Below, one piece after another: positions 55,844 to 64,000 of a stretch of DNA of 64,000 bases. Both the position numbers and the translations under genes were made by a program. The stretch covers positions 3,235,501 to 3,299,500 of the forward strand of contig NZ_CP060296.1 in the NCBI RefSeq assembly GCF_014303735.1, given 5' to 3'. The DNA is from Variovorax sp. PAMC28562. GTDB lineage: Bacteria; Pseudomonadota; Gammaproteobacteria; Burkholderiales; Burkholderiaceae_C. The notes below the pieces were generated by a model. It was given only the letters and a program-made list of their open reading frames with translations, was not told the DNA's origin and made no database searches. Within the stretch, counting starts at the first letter, position 1. The number at the start of each line of letters is the position of its first letter.

Positions 55844-56560
55844 TCAGAGCACGGGCCACCCGGCGGGCAGCCGAACGATCCATGCGGTTGCCGCGGCGAA
55901 ATGGGCCACCACTGTGGTCCAGTACCCGACCATGAAACTCGTCTTGCGGGACTTGTGATGGAACAGCCGCTGGGCACACCAGGCACCCGGCCATCCGCCA
56001 AGCAACGCCAGCAGGTGGAGCGTGCTTTCGGCGGTGCGCCATCGTCCGTTTTCCGCGGCACTCTTGTCGAACCCGTAAACGAAAAATGTAAAGAGGCTGA
56101 TGAGCACAAGCACGCCGACCGCGATGAGTGGAACGCGTCCGGCCCACACGCCGAAGCCCAGCAAAGCCACGTAGCAGACCATCAACACGGCGCCGGGCAG
56201 CGCAGAGGAAGTCGATCCCGAGCCGCTGTGACGCTGGCTGCTGCCGGCACGGTTTCCGCGCGTTGCAGGCGAAGCGGGGCGGGCACGGGAGGTCGGACGA
56301 TGGGCATGCATTGGCGTCATGTCGTGCGCCCCGTGTGCGCGGAAGGCAGCCGCACCGACGGCTCTAACCGCTACGGCGCGAGGGCCCTTGCCGCCGACGT
56401 GAATCTCTTCGAAGACCAACGACATGCCGACCACCGGGCTCACTCCGCGGTCGTGGAAATCGCGCAGGTGCACGAAGACGTCGGCAGAAATGTCGGGGCA
56501 TCGAATGAAGCCAAAGCGCCGGTCTTTCTCCCATCGAACGAGCGTGCCTTGTCGGTTCAT
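55844..56560 (-). CDS. Cold-shock domain / DUF1294 membrane fusion protein
   Basis: A 238-residue protein with an N-terminal cold-shock-like nucleic-acid-binding domain (QGTLVRWEKDRRFGFIRCPDISADVFVHLRDF, with the RNP-type GFI and VFVH strands), a Ser/Arg/Gly-rich linker, and a C-terminal DUF1294 domain with four helices. The latter is recognised by FFVYGFDKSAAENGRWRTAESTLHLLALLGGWPGAWCAQRLFHHKSRKTSF. ATG 56560 (MNRQGTLV) is preferred to the longer reading. It may tether RNA or DNA near the membrane; function unproven. Convergent with ygiQ. Confidence 0.9.
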   Translation of the reverse strand: MNRQGTLVRWEKDRRFGFIRCPDISADVFVHLRDFHDRGVSPVVGMSLVFEEIHVGGKGPRAVAVRAVGAAAFRAHGAHDMTPMHAHRPTSRARPASPATRGNRAGSSQRHSGSGSTSSALPGAVLMVCYVALLGFGVWAGRVPLIAVGVLVLISLFTFFVYGFDKSAAENGRWRTAESTLHLLALLGGWPGAWCAQRLFHHKSRKTSFMVGYWTTVVAHFAAATAWIVRLPAGWPVL

Positions 56561-56657
56561 TGAATTTGTGGCGCTGGTGGACGTGGTCCGGAATTCTCCC
56601 TTGTTCGAGCCCCGGTGTGGCCGAGCATCGAACCGGCCGCCGTTGTATGGTTGGGGC

Positions 56658-57629
56658 ATGAGCCTGTCGCACCGCATCTGCAACGCCTGGATCGCCGCTT
56701 GCGCGGTCGGCGTGGCGGCGAGCACGACGGTTTGCCTGGCGGCGGCGCCGACCGAGTGGGTGCCGCCTTCGACCTCGTCTGAAGCCGCGCAGACGGGGTC
56801 CCCTCCCTTGCTCGCGACCTACCAGCGCATGAGCGAAAGGCTCGCGCACAACGCTTTCGGTCGACCGCTGCAGCTCGACTCGGCGGAGACAGCGGACGGG
56901 CTGAAGGGCGACGTCTACGCGGTGGTCGATCACCCGATCGCCGAGGTGAGCGCAACGCTGAAAAGCGCGTCGCACTGGTGCGAGCTGCTGCTACTGCACA
57001 TCAACAATCGGCGCTGCAAGACGACCGGCGAAACGACCGGGGCCACGGCCGGCGCCCAGACGCTCACCTTGAGCGTGGTGCGTGCCTACGACCAGGCGCC
57101 CGAGAGCGCCTTCGAGCTGCCGTTCGCCTACCGCGTAGTGCATTCGGAGGCCGACCATCTCGAGGTCGATATGTCGGCGCCGAGTGGGCCTCTGGGCACC
57201 AGCAACTATCGCGTCTCGCTCGAGGCCGTGGCCATCGAAGAGCGCAAGACATTCGTGCATTTCAGCTACAGCTACGACCACAACATGATGGCGCGCCTGG
57301 CCACGCAGGCCTATCTGGCGACCTTCGGCAGTGACAAGGTCGGCTTCACGATCGTCGGCAAAGGCTCAGGGTCTGAGCCCGAATACATTCGCGGCACGCG
57401 CGGCCTGGTCGAGCGCAACGCCATGCGCTACTTCCTCACGTTCGATGCATATCTGGCCGAGCGCGCAGCGCCGACGGGCCAGCAGTTCGAGCGGCGGCTG
57501 CGTCATTGGTACAACGGCGCGGAACGCTATGCGCGCCAGTTGCACGAGGTCGATATCGAGACCTATCTCGCGCTGAAGCGAGACGATCGGGAGCGGACCA
57601 GGTCCAGGCAGGGCACCGGTGACCGATGA
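56658..57629 (+). CDS. Secreted hypothetical protein
   Basis: A 323-residue protein with a signal peptide (RICNAWIAACAVGVAASTTVCLAAAP), so periplasmic or outer-membrane associated. The body has no family I can name. Features seen: GDVYAVVDHPIAEVSATLKSASHWCELLLLHINNRRCK, which looks like a START/SRPBCC-type ligand-binding start, a pair of Cys (in SHWCELL and NRRCKT) that could form a disulfide, and FSYSYDHNMMARLATQAYLATFGSDKVGFTIVG. The C-terminal third is rich in Arg and Tyr. Its start is 97 bp from the divergent cold-shock fusion. Confidence 0.75.
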   Translation: MSLSHRICNAWIAACAVGVAASTTVCLAAAPTEWVPPSTSSEAAQTGSPPLLATYQRMSERLAHNAFGRPLQLDSAETADGLKGDVYAVVDHPIAEVSATLKSASHWCELLLLHINNRRCKTTGETTGATAGAQTLTLSVVRAYDQAPESAFELPFAYRVVHSEADHLEVDMSAPSGPLGTSNYRVSLEAVAIEERKTFVHFSYSYDHNMMARLATQAYLATFGSDKVGFTIVGKGSGSEPEYIRGTRGLVERNAMRYFLTFDAYLAERAAPTGQQFERRLRHWYNGAERYARQLHEVDIETYLALKRDDRERTRSRQGTGDR

Positions 57630-57663
57630 CGATGGAGGCATGCAGTCGAATCCGCACGCTCGC

Positions 57664-58647
57664 TCAGCCGCGAACCGCTGCTTGCGCGTCAGGCAGCGGC
57701 GGCTGCGGCGACGTCCGCAGATGCCGGGTCGCGCTGGCGGTGCGCACCACTGCCGACAGTAGCGACCGGAACCAGATCTGACCCGGCGCGTGCTGCGTGC
57801 GCCCATGCCACAGTTGATAGAAGCGCATTGGCGGAAAGCCGATGGGCGAGGGCACCACCGCCAGCGGCAGGATGGCCGCGAAGTGCTGCGCGAAATGCCG
57901 GCTGGTCGTGAAAATCAAGTCGGTGCCGGGCAGCAGATGCGGCGCCATTGCGAAGTAGGGGACGGTCACGGTCGGCGTGCGCGTCATGCCTTGCGACGCA
58001 AGATGCGTCTCGACCACGCCGCGTTGCGTGGTGCTGTAGAGCAGCGGCAGCACGTGCGCGCCCTGCAGATAGTCGGCCAGCCTGAAGTCGCCAGCGGCGG
58101 GGTGGTCGCGGTCGATCAGGCAGACGATCTCGTCGTCGAGCAACAGGGTCGTGCGCAGGTGCTCCGGTGGCTGCGGCCAGTTGCCGATGACGACGTCGAG
58201 TTCGCCTTCAGCCAGTGCGGTGTCGAAGTCGTACTCGGCACCGAGCGGCTGAAGGATGAGGCGTGCGCCAGGGGCTGTCGTTCGCAGGTAGTTGACCACC
58301 GCGGCCATCAGCGGTGGCGCCAGATAGTCGGGCGTGCCGATGCGGAAAGTTTGTCGCGTGGTAGCCGGGTCGAACGCATCGCCGGTCGCCAGCAACACGT
58401 CGAGCTCGCCCAGCACTAACTGCACAGAAGACTCCAGTTGCAGTGCGCGCTCGGTCGGCACCAGCAGTTGATGGTCGCGCGTGAGCAGGGGGTCGCCGAA
58501 GATCTCCCGCAGCCGCTTCAGCGTGGCGTTGACAGCCGGTTGAGACTGGTTGAGCCGCGTGGCAGTGCGCGAGATGCTGCGCTCCGTCATCAGGATGCTG
58601 AAGACGCGCAACAGGGCGGTATCGAAGGGGTCGTCGGGTCGTGACAT
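57664..58647 (-). CDS. LysR-family transcriptional regulator
   Basis: A 327-residue regulator with an N-terminal winged helix (LLRVFSILMTERSISRTATRLNQSQPAVNATLKRLREIFGDPLLTRD) and a PBP2-type sensor domain starting at RIGTPDYLAPPL. The NodD-like form with QPAVNATLKRLR and LLVPTERA is clear. It lies downstream of D-hydantoinase on the same strand (115 bp from its stop), so it may control pyrimidine or hydantoin use. An in-frame ATG at 58707 is the longer alternative. The C-terminal 30 residues look unconserved. Confidence 0.88.
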   Translation of the reverse strand: MSRPDDPFDTALLRVFSILMTERSISRTATRLNQSQPAVNATLKRLREIFGDPLLTRDHQLLVPTERALQLESSVQLVLGELDVLLATGDAFDPATTRQTFRIGTPDYLAPPLMAAVVNYLRTTAPGARLILQPLGAEYDFDTALAEGELDVVIGNWPQPPEHLRTTLLLDDEIVCLIDRDHPAAGDFRLADYLQGAHVLPLLYSTTQRGVVETHLASQGMTRTPTVTVPYFAMAPHLLPGTDLIFTTSRHFAQHFAAILPLAVVPSPIGFPPMRFYQLWHGRTQHAPGQIWFRSLLSAVVRTASATRHLRTSPQPPLPDAQAAVRG

Positions 58648-58761
58648 GTTTAGGTTGAGCGCACGACTTTGGTGCCGTGCCCTCTCCCTTAGCGATTGGC
58701 GTGCCACCGCGCCGCACGGCGCCGAATGCAGGCCTTTGGTCGTACGAAGCTGACTGCTGCT

Positions 58762-60198
58762 TTACCGCCTCTTCGGCATCAAGGTCGGCTCACCGCAAAC
58801 CAGCAACTCCCCACGACCCGGCCGCGGGTGAAATTCGGTGCCGTCCCACACCACCTCGCCGCGGCTTAATGTCATGCCGGGCCAAGCCTTCAGGCGCATG
58901 CCTTCGTAGGGCGTGTAGTCGACTTCATGATGCAGTTGGGCGTTGGTCAGCGTGAACTCGCGCTCGTCCCAGATCACCAGATCGGCATCGGCGCCGATGG
59001 CGATCGTGCCTTTGCGTGGGTGCAGGCCGTAGGCCTTGGCCGGCCCGGTGGCGGTGAGTTCGACGAAGCGATTGGCGGTCATGCGGCCGGCCAAAACCCC
59101 TTCGGACCACAGCAGCGCCATGCGTGTTTCCAGCCCCGGAATGCCATTGGGGATGTGGCGGAACGCGACCTCTTCGCCGTTCGGCTTCTTGCCTTCCGGC
59201 GCGTCGTACTTGAAGGGCGCATGGTCTGACGAGAACACCGTGAAGAGCCCATCGTTCAGCCCGTCCCAGATCACCTGCTGGTTGGCCTTGTCGCGTGGCG
59301 GCGGGCTGCAGACGCACTTGGCGCCCTTGTAGCTGTCGTCGATACCAAGGTCTTCGGCAGTGAGGAACAGGTACTGCGGACAGGTCTCGGCGAACACGTT
59401 GAGCCCATGCGCACGCGCCCAGCGAATCTGCTCTACCGCCTCGCGCCCCGACACATGCACGATCAGGATCGGCACGTCGACCAGCTCGGCCAGCGCGATG
59501 GCCCGGTGCGTGGCCTCGCGCTCGACCAGCATGGGTCGCGAGTGCGCATGGAAGCGCGGCGCCGTGCGGCCCGCGGCTTCGAGTCGTTTGGTCAGCCATT
59601 CGATGCAGTCGGCGTTTTCGGCATGAATCATCGCCATCGCACCCTGCTGGCGCGCAACATCGAGCACATCGAGGATCTGGCCGTCGTCGAGCTTCATGTC
59701 GTCGTAGGTCATGTAGATCTTGAACGACGTGAAGCCTTCGCGGATGAGTTCGGGTAACTCTTCTTTCAGCACCGTCGGCGTCGGGTCGCTGACGATCAGG
59801 TGGAAGGCGTAGTCGATGTGTGCCTTGCCTGCCGCGCGTGCCCGATAGTCTTCTACGGCGGCGCGCAGCGATTGACCCTTGTGCTGCGCTGCGAACGGAA
59901 TGACGGTGGTGGTGCCGCCGCAAGCCGCCGAGCGCGTACCCGAATCGAAGCCGTCGGCATTGCGCATCGGCGGCGGCATCGGTTGGTCGAGATGGCAGTG
60001 CGCATCGACACCGCCGGGCGTCACAGTGCGGCCTGCCGCGTCGATCTCGCGCGCGGCAGGTCCAAGGTCGGCGCCCAGTTGAACGATGCGTCCGGCATGA
60101 ATGCCGATGTCGCAGTCGAAGGTGTCTGCGGCGGTCACGACGCGCGCGTTGCGCACGACAAGGTCGAATTTGGTTTTCATCATCATCAGGCTCGACAT
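58762..60198 (-). CDS. hydA: Dihydropyrimidinase / D-hydantoinase
   Basis: Opens the ring of dihydrouracil or 5-substituted hydantoins (reductive pyrimidine breakdown). The 478-residue zinc amidohydrolase shows metal ligands HxH in GGVDAHCHLDQP (H67, H69), the carboxylated lysine K160 in FTSFKIYMTYD, His in MIHAENAD and VHVSGREA, and the catalytic Asp in FSSDHAPFKYD. ATGs at residues 1, 5, 6 and 7 are all possible starts; none has a strong ribosome site. Neighbouring genes of the pathway (preA/preT, ureidopropionase) are not in the window. Confidence 0.92.
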   Translation of the reverse strand: MSSLMMMKTKFDLVVRNARVVTAADTFDCDIGIHAGRIVQLGADLGPAAREIDAAGRTVTPGGVDAHCHLDQPMPPPMRNADGFDSGTRSAACGGTTTVIPFAAQHKGQSLRAAVEDYRARAAGKAHIDYAFHLIVSDPTPTVLKEELPELIREGFTSFKIYMTYDDMKLDDGQILDVLDVARQQGAMAMIHAENADCIEWLTKRLEAAGRTAPRFHAHSRPMLVEREATHRAIALAELVDVPILIVHVSGREAVEQIRWARAHGLNVFAETCPQYLFLTAEDLGIDDSYKGAKCVCSPPPRDKANQQVIWDGLNDGLFTVFSSDHAPFKYDAPEGKKPNGEEVAFRHIPNGIPGLETRMALLWSEGVLAGRMTANRFVELTATGPAKAYGLHPRKGTIAIGADADLVIWDEREFTLTNAQLHHEVDYTPYEGMRLKAWPGMTLSRGEVVWDGTEFHPRPGRGELLVCGEPTLMPKRR

Positions 60199-60240
60199 CT
60201 TGCAAGGATCGTGCGCGAACCTTGTTCAGCCTTCATGTAT

Positions 60241-61137
60241 TCAATTCCGAGAGAACTTCACCCGTGCCGCCTTGGTGATCGCCACCACGCACGGATGCGT
60301 GATGCGCCGCTCGACCGAGATGGCAAAGAACTCTTCGATCAGCTCCGCGGCGCGACCGATCACTTCGACGCCATACTGTGCACAGGTTTCGTCTTCGAGC
60401 ACGGTCGGTGTCATGAAGACACCGCGGCCTTCGCCGCCGAAGGCTTTGAGCAGCGCCGCGTCGTCGAACTCGCCGATGAGGCGTGGTCGCAAGCCGTGCT
60501 CTGCCAGCCATAAGTCCAGCCGTTGCCGCACCGCCGACGAGGCGCCCTGGATCAGCATCGGTGCGCCGTCCATGCACTGCGGAAACTTTCCTTTGAGAGA
60601 TCGTTTGAGGTCGCCCGATGCGAAGAAACTCATCGCCGTGGTGCCCAGCGTGTGGTTGAAAGCTTTGACGCTTGTTTGCTTGCCCATGGCTTCGTCGGCA
60701 ATTACCAGGTCGAGGCGCTGCACCGACAACTGACCGAGCAAATCGCGGAAGTTGCCTTCGTGGCAGATGAGGCGGACCTGCTCCGGAATGGCCAGCGCCG
60801 GCTCCAGCAAGCGGTAGGCGATCGACTTGGGTACGGCATCGGCAATGCCGACTCGGAAGTTGAGCGTCCGGCCGCTCTCGCCGCGATTGCCGAGTGCGCT
60901 TTCCAGCTCGGCGCCGAGCGAAAAAATCTGGTCGGCGTAGCTCAGGGCGGTGTGCCCCTCAGGCGTAAGTTCGACGCCGCGCCCGCTCTTTTGAAACAGA
61001 TGGCAGCCCAGCCGCTCTTCGAGCAGCTTGATTTGGCCCGAAAGCGTTTGCGGCGTGATGTGCAGCTGCTCGCTGGCGCGCACGATGCCGCCCGCCTTGG
61101 CCGCGGCCCAAAAGTAGTGGAGATGCTTGAAGTTCAT
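60241..61137 (-). CDS. nhaR: LysR-family regulator NhaR
   Basis: A 298-residue regulator. The N-terminus MNFKHLHYFWAAAKAGGIVRASEQLHITPQTLSGQIKLLEERLG is the diagnostic winged helix of NhaR, which senses Na+ and activates the antiporter gene nhaA in E. coli (and pga polysaccharide genes there). The effector domain from FRVGIADAVPKSIAYRLLEPAL is intact. Here it is divergent from a Bax-inhibitor-1 gene with a gap of about 160 bp; nhaA is not in the window. Confidence 0.92.
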   Translation of the reverse strand: MNFKHLHYFWAAAKAGGIVRASEQLHITPQTLSGQIKLLEERLGCHLFQKSGRGVELTPEGHTALSYADQIFSLGAELESALGNRGESGRTLNFRVGIADAVPKSIAYRLLEPALAIPEQVRLICHEGNFRDLLGQLSVQRLDLVIADEAMGKQTSVKAFNHTLGTTAMSFFASGDLKRSLKGKFPQCMDGAPMLIQGASSAVRQRLDLWLAEHGLRPRLIGEFDDAALLKAFGGEGRGVFMTPTVLEDETCAQYGVEVIGRAAELIEEFFAISVERRITHPCVVAITKAARVKFSRN

Positions 61138-61300
61138 GACGCGAGGCGATTTTCAAGTAGGCAATCGACCGGTCATGTTAAGCAAAAAGCGAAACGATCG
61201 TGTCAAAAATTCGACTTTTCCCGAATGCTTCGCGCGTCTAGAGTGGCTGCATCGCGCGATCTTCATCGATAGCACGTTCTTCAACCACCAAGGAAAAATT

Positions 61301-61996
61301 ATGAACGAAAACATTCAAGTCTTCGGTGACCCGCAAGCGGGAATGTCGACGACCAATCAACGCAATCAGGTTCTGCGCAACACTTACTGGCTGCTGGCGC
61401 TATCGATGGTGCCGACGGTGCTGGGCGCATGGGTGGGCATCGAAACCGGCATTGCGCGCGCGATGTCGCCGGGCATCGGCCTGGTCGTCTTTCTGGTCGG
61501 CGCGTTTGGCTTCATGTTCGCGATCGAAAAGACCAAGAACTCGGCGGCCGGCGTGCCGGTACTGCTCGGGTTTACCTTCTTCATGGGCCTGATGCTGGCG
61601 CGGCTGGTGGGCACGGTGCTCGGCCTGGCAAACGGCGCAGGCCTGGTCATGACGGCGTTCGCCGGCACGGGCGCCATTTTCTTCGGCATGGCGACGCTGT
61701 CGTCGGTCATCAAGCGTGACCTGTCTTCGATGGGCAAGTGGCTCTTCATCGGCGTGATCATGTTGCTGGTCGCGGGCATCGCCAACTTCTTCATCCAGTC
61801 GAGCGCGTTGATGATCACGCTGTCGGTGCTGGCGATCGGCATCTTCTCGGCATTCATCCTGCACGACCTGAAGCGCGTAAAGGATGGCATCGAAACCAAC
61901 TACATCACCGCCACGTTGGGCGTCTACCTGAGCCTGTACAACGTGTTCTCCTCGGTGTTGGCACTGCTCGGCATTGGTGGCGGCAAGGAAGAATGA
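61301..61996 (+). CDS. Bax inhibitor-1/YccA family membrane protein
   Basis: A 231-residue protein with seven hydrophobic helices, from RNTYWLLALSMVPTVLGAWVG through GVPVLLGFTFFMGLMLARLVGTVLG to a C-terminal NYITATLGVYLSLYNVFSSVLALLG, typical of the TMBIM family. Members act as Ca2+/H+-linked channels; YccA modulates FtsH in E. coli. AAGGA lies 7-8 bases before ATG 61301; a longer reading to 61127 overlaps nhaR. Soluble N-terminus about 30 residues. Confidence 0.93.
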   Translation: MNENIQVFGDPQAGMSTTNQRNQVLRNTYWLLALSMVPTVLGAWVGIETGIARAMSPGIGLVVFLVGAFGFMFAIEKTKNSAAGVPVLLGFTFFMGLMLARLVGTVLGLANGAGLVMTAFAGTGAIFFGMATLSSVIKRDLSSMGKWLFIGVIMLLVAGIANFFIQSSALMITLSVLAIGIFSAFILHDLKRVKDGIETNYITATLGVYLSLYNVFSSVLALLGIGGGKEE

Positions 61997-62009
61997 GGGA
62001 AAGAAACGA

Positions 62010-62969
62010 ATGAACATCACGTCGCAAGAAACCCAGGCCGTCGTCACGCTGTCTCTGATGGCGGCGTTCGTCGATGGCGACAAGCACGACCGTGAGCGTG
62101 AAGAGATCAAGCGCATCGCGGAAGGGCTGTCGCAGAACGACGCGCTGCACTTGCCCACGCTCTACCAGGATGTGCTCATGAAGCGCGTGTCGCTGGCAGA
62201 CGTGACAGGGCAATTGCTAAGTGCCGATTCAAAGCGGCTGGCTTATGAAATGGCGGTGTGCGTGTGCGATGCCGATGGTGCGCAGTCCAAAGCCGAGCAG
62301 CTTTTTCTCGCCGACCTGGCGAGCTCTCTCGGCCTGGAGGCTCGCGCGTTGGCCGAATTCACCCAGCAAGCGGACGAACTGGCCTCCGCACCAATCGCCA
62401 CCACTGCCGCCACTGCCGCCGCCACGGCAGGCACTGCACCCGACGACGCCGAACTCGACAATGCCATCCTGAACGCCGCCATCCTCAACGGTGCGCTCGA
62501 ACTGCTGCCTGAAACGCTGTCGACGATGGCGATCATTCCGCTGCAGATGAAGCTGGTCTATCGCGTCGGGAAGGCGCACGGCTTCGAACTCGACCGCGGG
62601 CACATCAAGGACTTCATCGCGACGGTCGGTGTCGGGCTCACGTCGCAATATCTGGAGCAGGCAGGGCGGAAGTTGCTCGGCGGTTTGCTTGGCAAGGTCG
62701 GTGGCGGTTTCCTCGGTGGCCTCCTGGGCGGTACCGCGAATCAGGCGGTCAGCTCGGGCATGAGCTTCGCGACGACCTATGCGCTCGGCCATGTTGCCAA
62801 GCGCTATTACGCCGGCGGCCGCACGCTGTCGACGCAGATGCTCAAAGACGCGTACGCCGACGTCGTGCAGGAGGCGCAAGGCCTGCAGACGCGTTACTTG
62901 CCGGAGATGCGCGACAAGGCCAGGACGCTCGACGCCGCGTCGGTGCTGTCCATGGTTCGCAAGGCCTGA
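62010..62969 (+). CDS. TerB-like / DUF697-like protein
   Basis: A 319-residue protein 13 bp downstream of the Bax-inhibitor gene, so co-transcribed. The first 130 residues form an all-helical TerB-like unit (VVTLSLMAAFVDGDKHDREREEIKRIAEGL... CDADGAQSKAEQLFLADLASSLGL). After an Ala/Thr linker, the second half (LPETLSTMAIIPLQMKLVYRVGKAHGFELDRGHIKDFIATVGVG... GGGFLGGLLGG) resembles DUF697 membrane-associated modules seen in GTPase-linked proteins. Role unproven; envelope stress is plausible from its neighbour. Confidence 0.83.
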   Translation: MNITSQETQAVVTLSLMAAFVDGDKHDREREEIKRIAEGLSQNDALHLPTLYQDVLMKRVSLADVTGQLLSADSKRLAYEMAVCVCDADGAQSKAEQLFLADLASSLGLEARALAEFTQQADELASAPIATTAATAAATAGTAPDDAELDNAILNAAILNGALELLPETLSTMAIIPLQMKLVYRVGKAHGFELDRGHIKDFIATVGVGLTSQYLEQAGRKLLGGLLGKVGGGFLGGLLGGTANQAVSSGMSFATTYALGHVAKRYYAGGRTLSTQMLKDAYADVVQEAQGLQTRYLPEMRDKARTLDAASVLSMVRKA

Positions 62970-63010
62970 CACCTGCCACGCCCGGTGCAGGCAGCAGCGC
63001 TCCGCGCCGA

Positions 63011-64000
63011 CTACGTTCCCACGAAGCCGCCGTCAACCCGCTGCACCACCACGGTTGCAGATCGCGGCCGGACGGTGCCGGGCACCGTGCCATCGGGCCA
63101 CGCGCTGCTGGGTTCGCCCGTGCCGTCGTCGCGCCGCTCGCCTGGATGCTGGATGTTCACGAACAGCGTGCGCCGATCGGGCGTCGATGTGCAGCCAGTG
63201 ATCTCGCAGCCGTTTGGCCCGACTAAAAATCGCTTGATGCGGCCGGTCGCGACGTCGGCGCACAGCATCTGGTTGTTGCCGAGCGCGGTCATCGCGCCCT
63301 TGCCGATGTCCTGCCCACTGATGTCGGTCTGGATCCACAGCAGGCCGCCACTGTCGAAGTGCAGGCCGTCGGGCGAGCCGAAGGCATCGGCATCTTTGCT
63401 CGGGTACCGCGTTTCGGCATCGTGCAGGGCGGGGTCGCCTGCCAGTGCGAAGTGGTCCCAGTCGAACGACGTCGCGCCAGCGTCATTGCCATCCTCGCGC
63501 CAGCGCAGGATGCCGCCAAAGATATTGACGGCGCGCGGGTTGGCCGCGTCGACCGGCGGACGGCTCGGCGTGCCGCGCTGGCTGTTGTTGGTCAAGGTGA
63601 CGTAGACCTCGCCGGATTGCGGATGCACCGCGATCCATTCGGGTCGGTCCATCTTCGTGCCTCCGACCACGTCGCCGGCGAGCCGCGCATGCACGAGCAC
63701 GTCGGCAGGCGATGCGAAGCCTGCGGCGGCGTCGATTCCGTTCTTGCCGTGCGCAAGTTCCAGCCATCGGCCGCGACCGCCTTCGTCATAGCGCGCCACG
63801 TACAGCGTGCCGTCGTCCAGCAGCGTGCGGTTGGCTGCGCGCGATGCAGCGTCGGTGCCTTGCCGGATCTTCTCGCGGCTCACGAACTTGTAGATGTATT
63901 CGAAGCGTGCGTCGTCGCCCATGTACACGGCCACGCGGCCGCCTTTGGTCGTCGTGCAGGTCGCGCTCTCTTGCCGCTTGCGGCCGAGCGCAGTGCGCTT
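63011..64000 (-). CDS. PhoX-family (DUF839) phosphatase, 5' end beyond window
   Basis: The C-terminal part of a PhoX-type protein; the frame stays open to base 64000 (KRTALGRKRQESATCTTTKGGRVAVYMGDDARFEYIYKF), so the start lies beyond the window. Blocks seen: VAVYMGDDARFEYIYKFVS, LDDGTLYVARYDEGGRGRWLEL, MDRPEWIAVHPQSGEVYVTLTNN, FGSPDGLHFDSGGLLWIQTDISG, NGCEITGCTSTPDRRTLFVNIQHPGE. PhoX enzymes are periplasmic Ca/Fe-dependent, Tat-exported phosphatases of beta-propeller fold; family members may instead be unrelated in activity. The N-terminal Tat signal cannot be checked. Confidence 0.88.
   Translation of the reverse strand, partial: KRTALGRKRQESATCTTTKGGRVAVYMGDDARFEYIYKFVSREKIRQGTDAASRAANRTLLDDGTLYVARYDEGGRGRWLELAHGKNGIDAAAGFASPADVLVHARLAGDVVGGTKMDRPEWIAVHPQSGEVYVTLTNNSQRGTPSRPPVDAANPRAVNIFGGILRWREDGNDAGATSFDWDHFALAGDPALHDAETRYPSKDADAFGSPDGLHFDSGGLLWIQTDISGQDIGKGAMTALGNNQMLCADVATGRIKRFLVGPNGCEITGCTSTPDRRTLFVNIQHPGERRDDGTGEPSSAWPDGTVPGTVRPRSATVVVQRVDGGFVGT

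Overview
The window is high-GC DNA (about 60-65% by eye) from a betaproteobacterium, most likely a member of the Comamonadaceae close to Variovorax. This is inferred from the gene families together (NhaR, a split CHR chromate-type transporter, patatin next to 3-hydroxybutyrate dehydrogenase, D-hydantoinase, PhoX family) and was not checked against a database.

About 0.1-31.7 kb is dominated by exopolysaccharide genes. After a tRNA-Gly(CCC) and a lone glycosyltransferase come two tandem copies of one module. Each copy has a rightward operon (initiating phosphoglycosyltransferase, GT4, Wzy-like polymerase, Wzx-like flippase, second GT4, GT2) running head-on into a leftward operon led by a Wzc-type tyrosine autokinase/chain-length protein. 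The shared genes are clear paralogues in the same order. What differs is the cargo where the two operons converge. Copy A (1.5-14.9 kb) carries an AT-rich GT, an inverted third GT2 paralogue and another GT. Copy B (15.7-30.5 kb) carries a pyruvyltransferase, a secreted clan-A glycoside hydrolase and two acyltransferases. The expected products are two related Wzx/Wzy-type polymers with different decorations, B probably being pyruvylated and acylated. No outer-membrane exporter (Wza) or phosphatase (Wzb) is present. An 805-bp gap between the copies (14911-15715) drives both wzc-A and wcaJ-B. It holds a good sigma-54 promoter match and several dyads, including two copies of AACTTAAGTT. galE closes the block.

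From 31.9 to 49.5 kb lie signalling and housekeeping genes: an MHYT-GGDEF-EAL protein and a GAF-PAS-PAS-GGDEF protein (cyclic-di-GMP turnover beside the polysaccharide genes), an M20 peptidase, a CPA2 antiporter, a SET-domain protein, a CoA-transferase, cystathionine beta-lyase, a TesA-like esterase divergent from a YbbA-like ATPase, rlmB, a DUF3237 protein, an aldo/keto reductase, a split CHR transporter and a YihY/BrkB membrane protein.

From 49.6 to 64 kb are a CHRD lipoprotein, patatin plus 3-hydroxybutyrate dehydrogenase, a MarR-GNAT fusion, a YgiQ radical SAM protein, a cold-shock/DUF1294 fusion, a secreted protein of unknown function, a LysR regulator beside D-hydantoinase, NhaR divergent from a Bax-inhibitor-1 protein, a TerB/DUF697-type protein and a PhoX-family phosphatase cut by the right edge. 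No rRNA, CRISPR array, transposase or phage gene was recognised.
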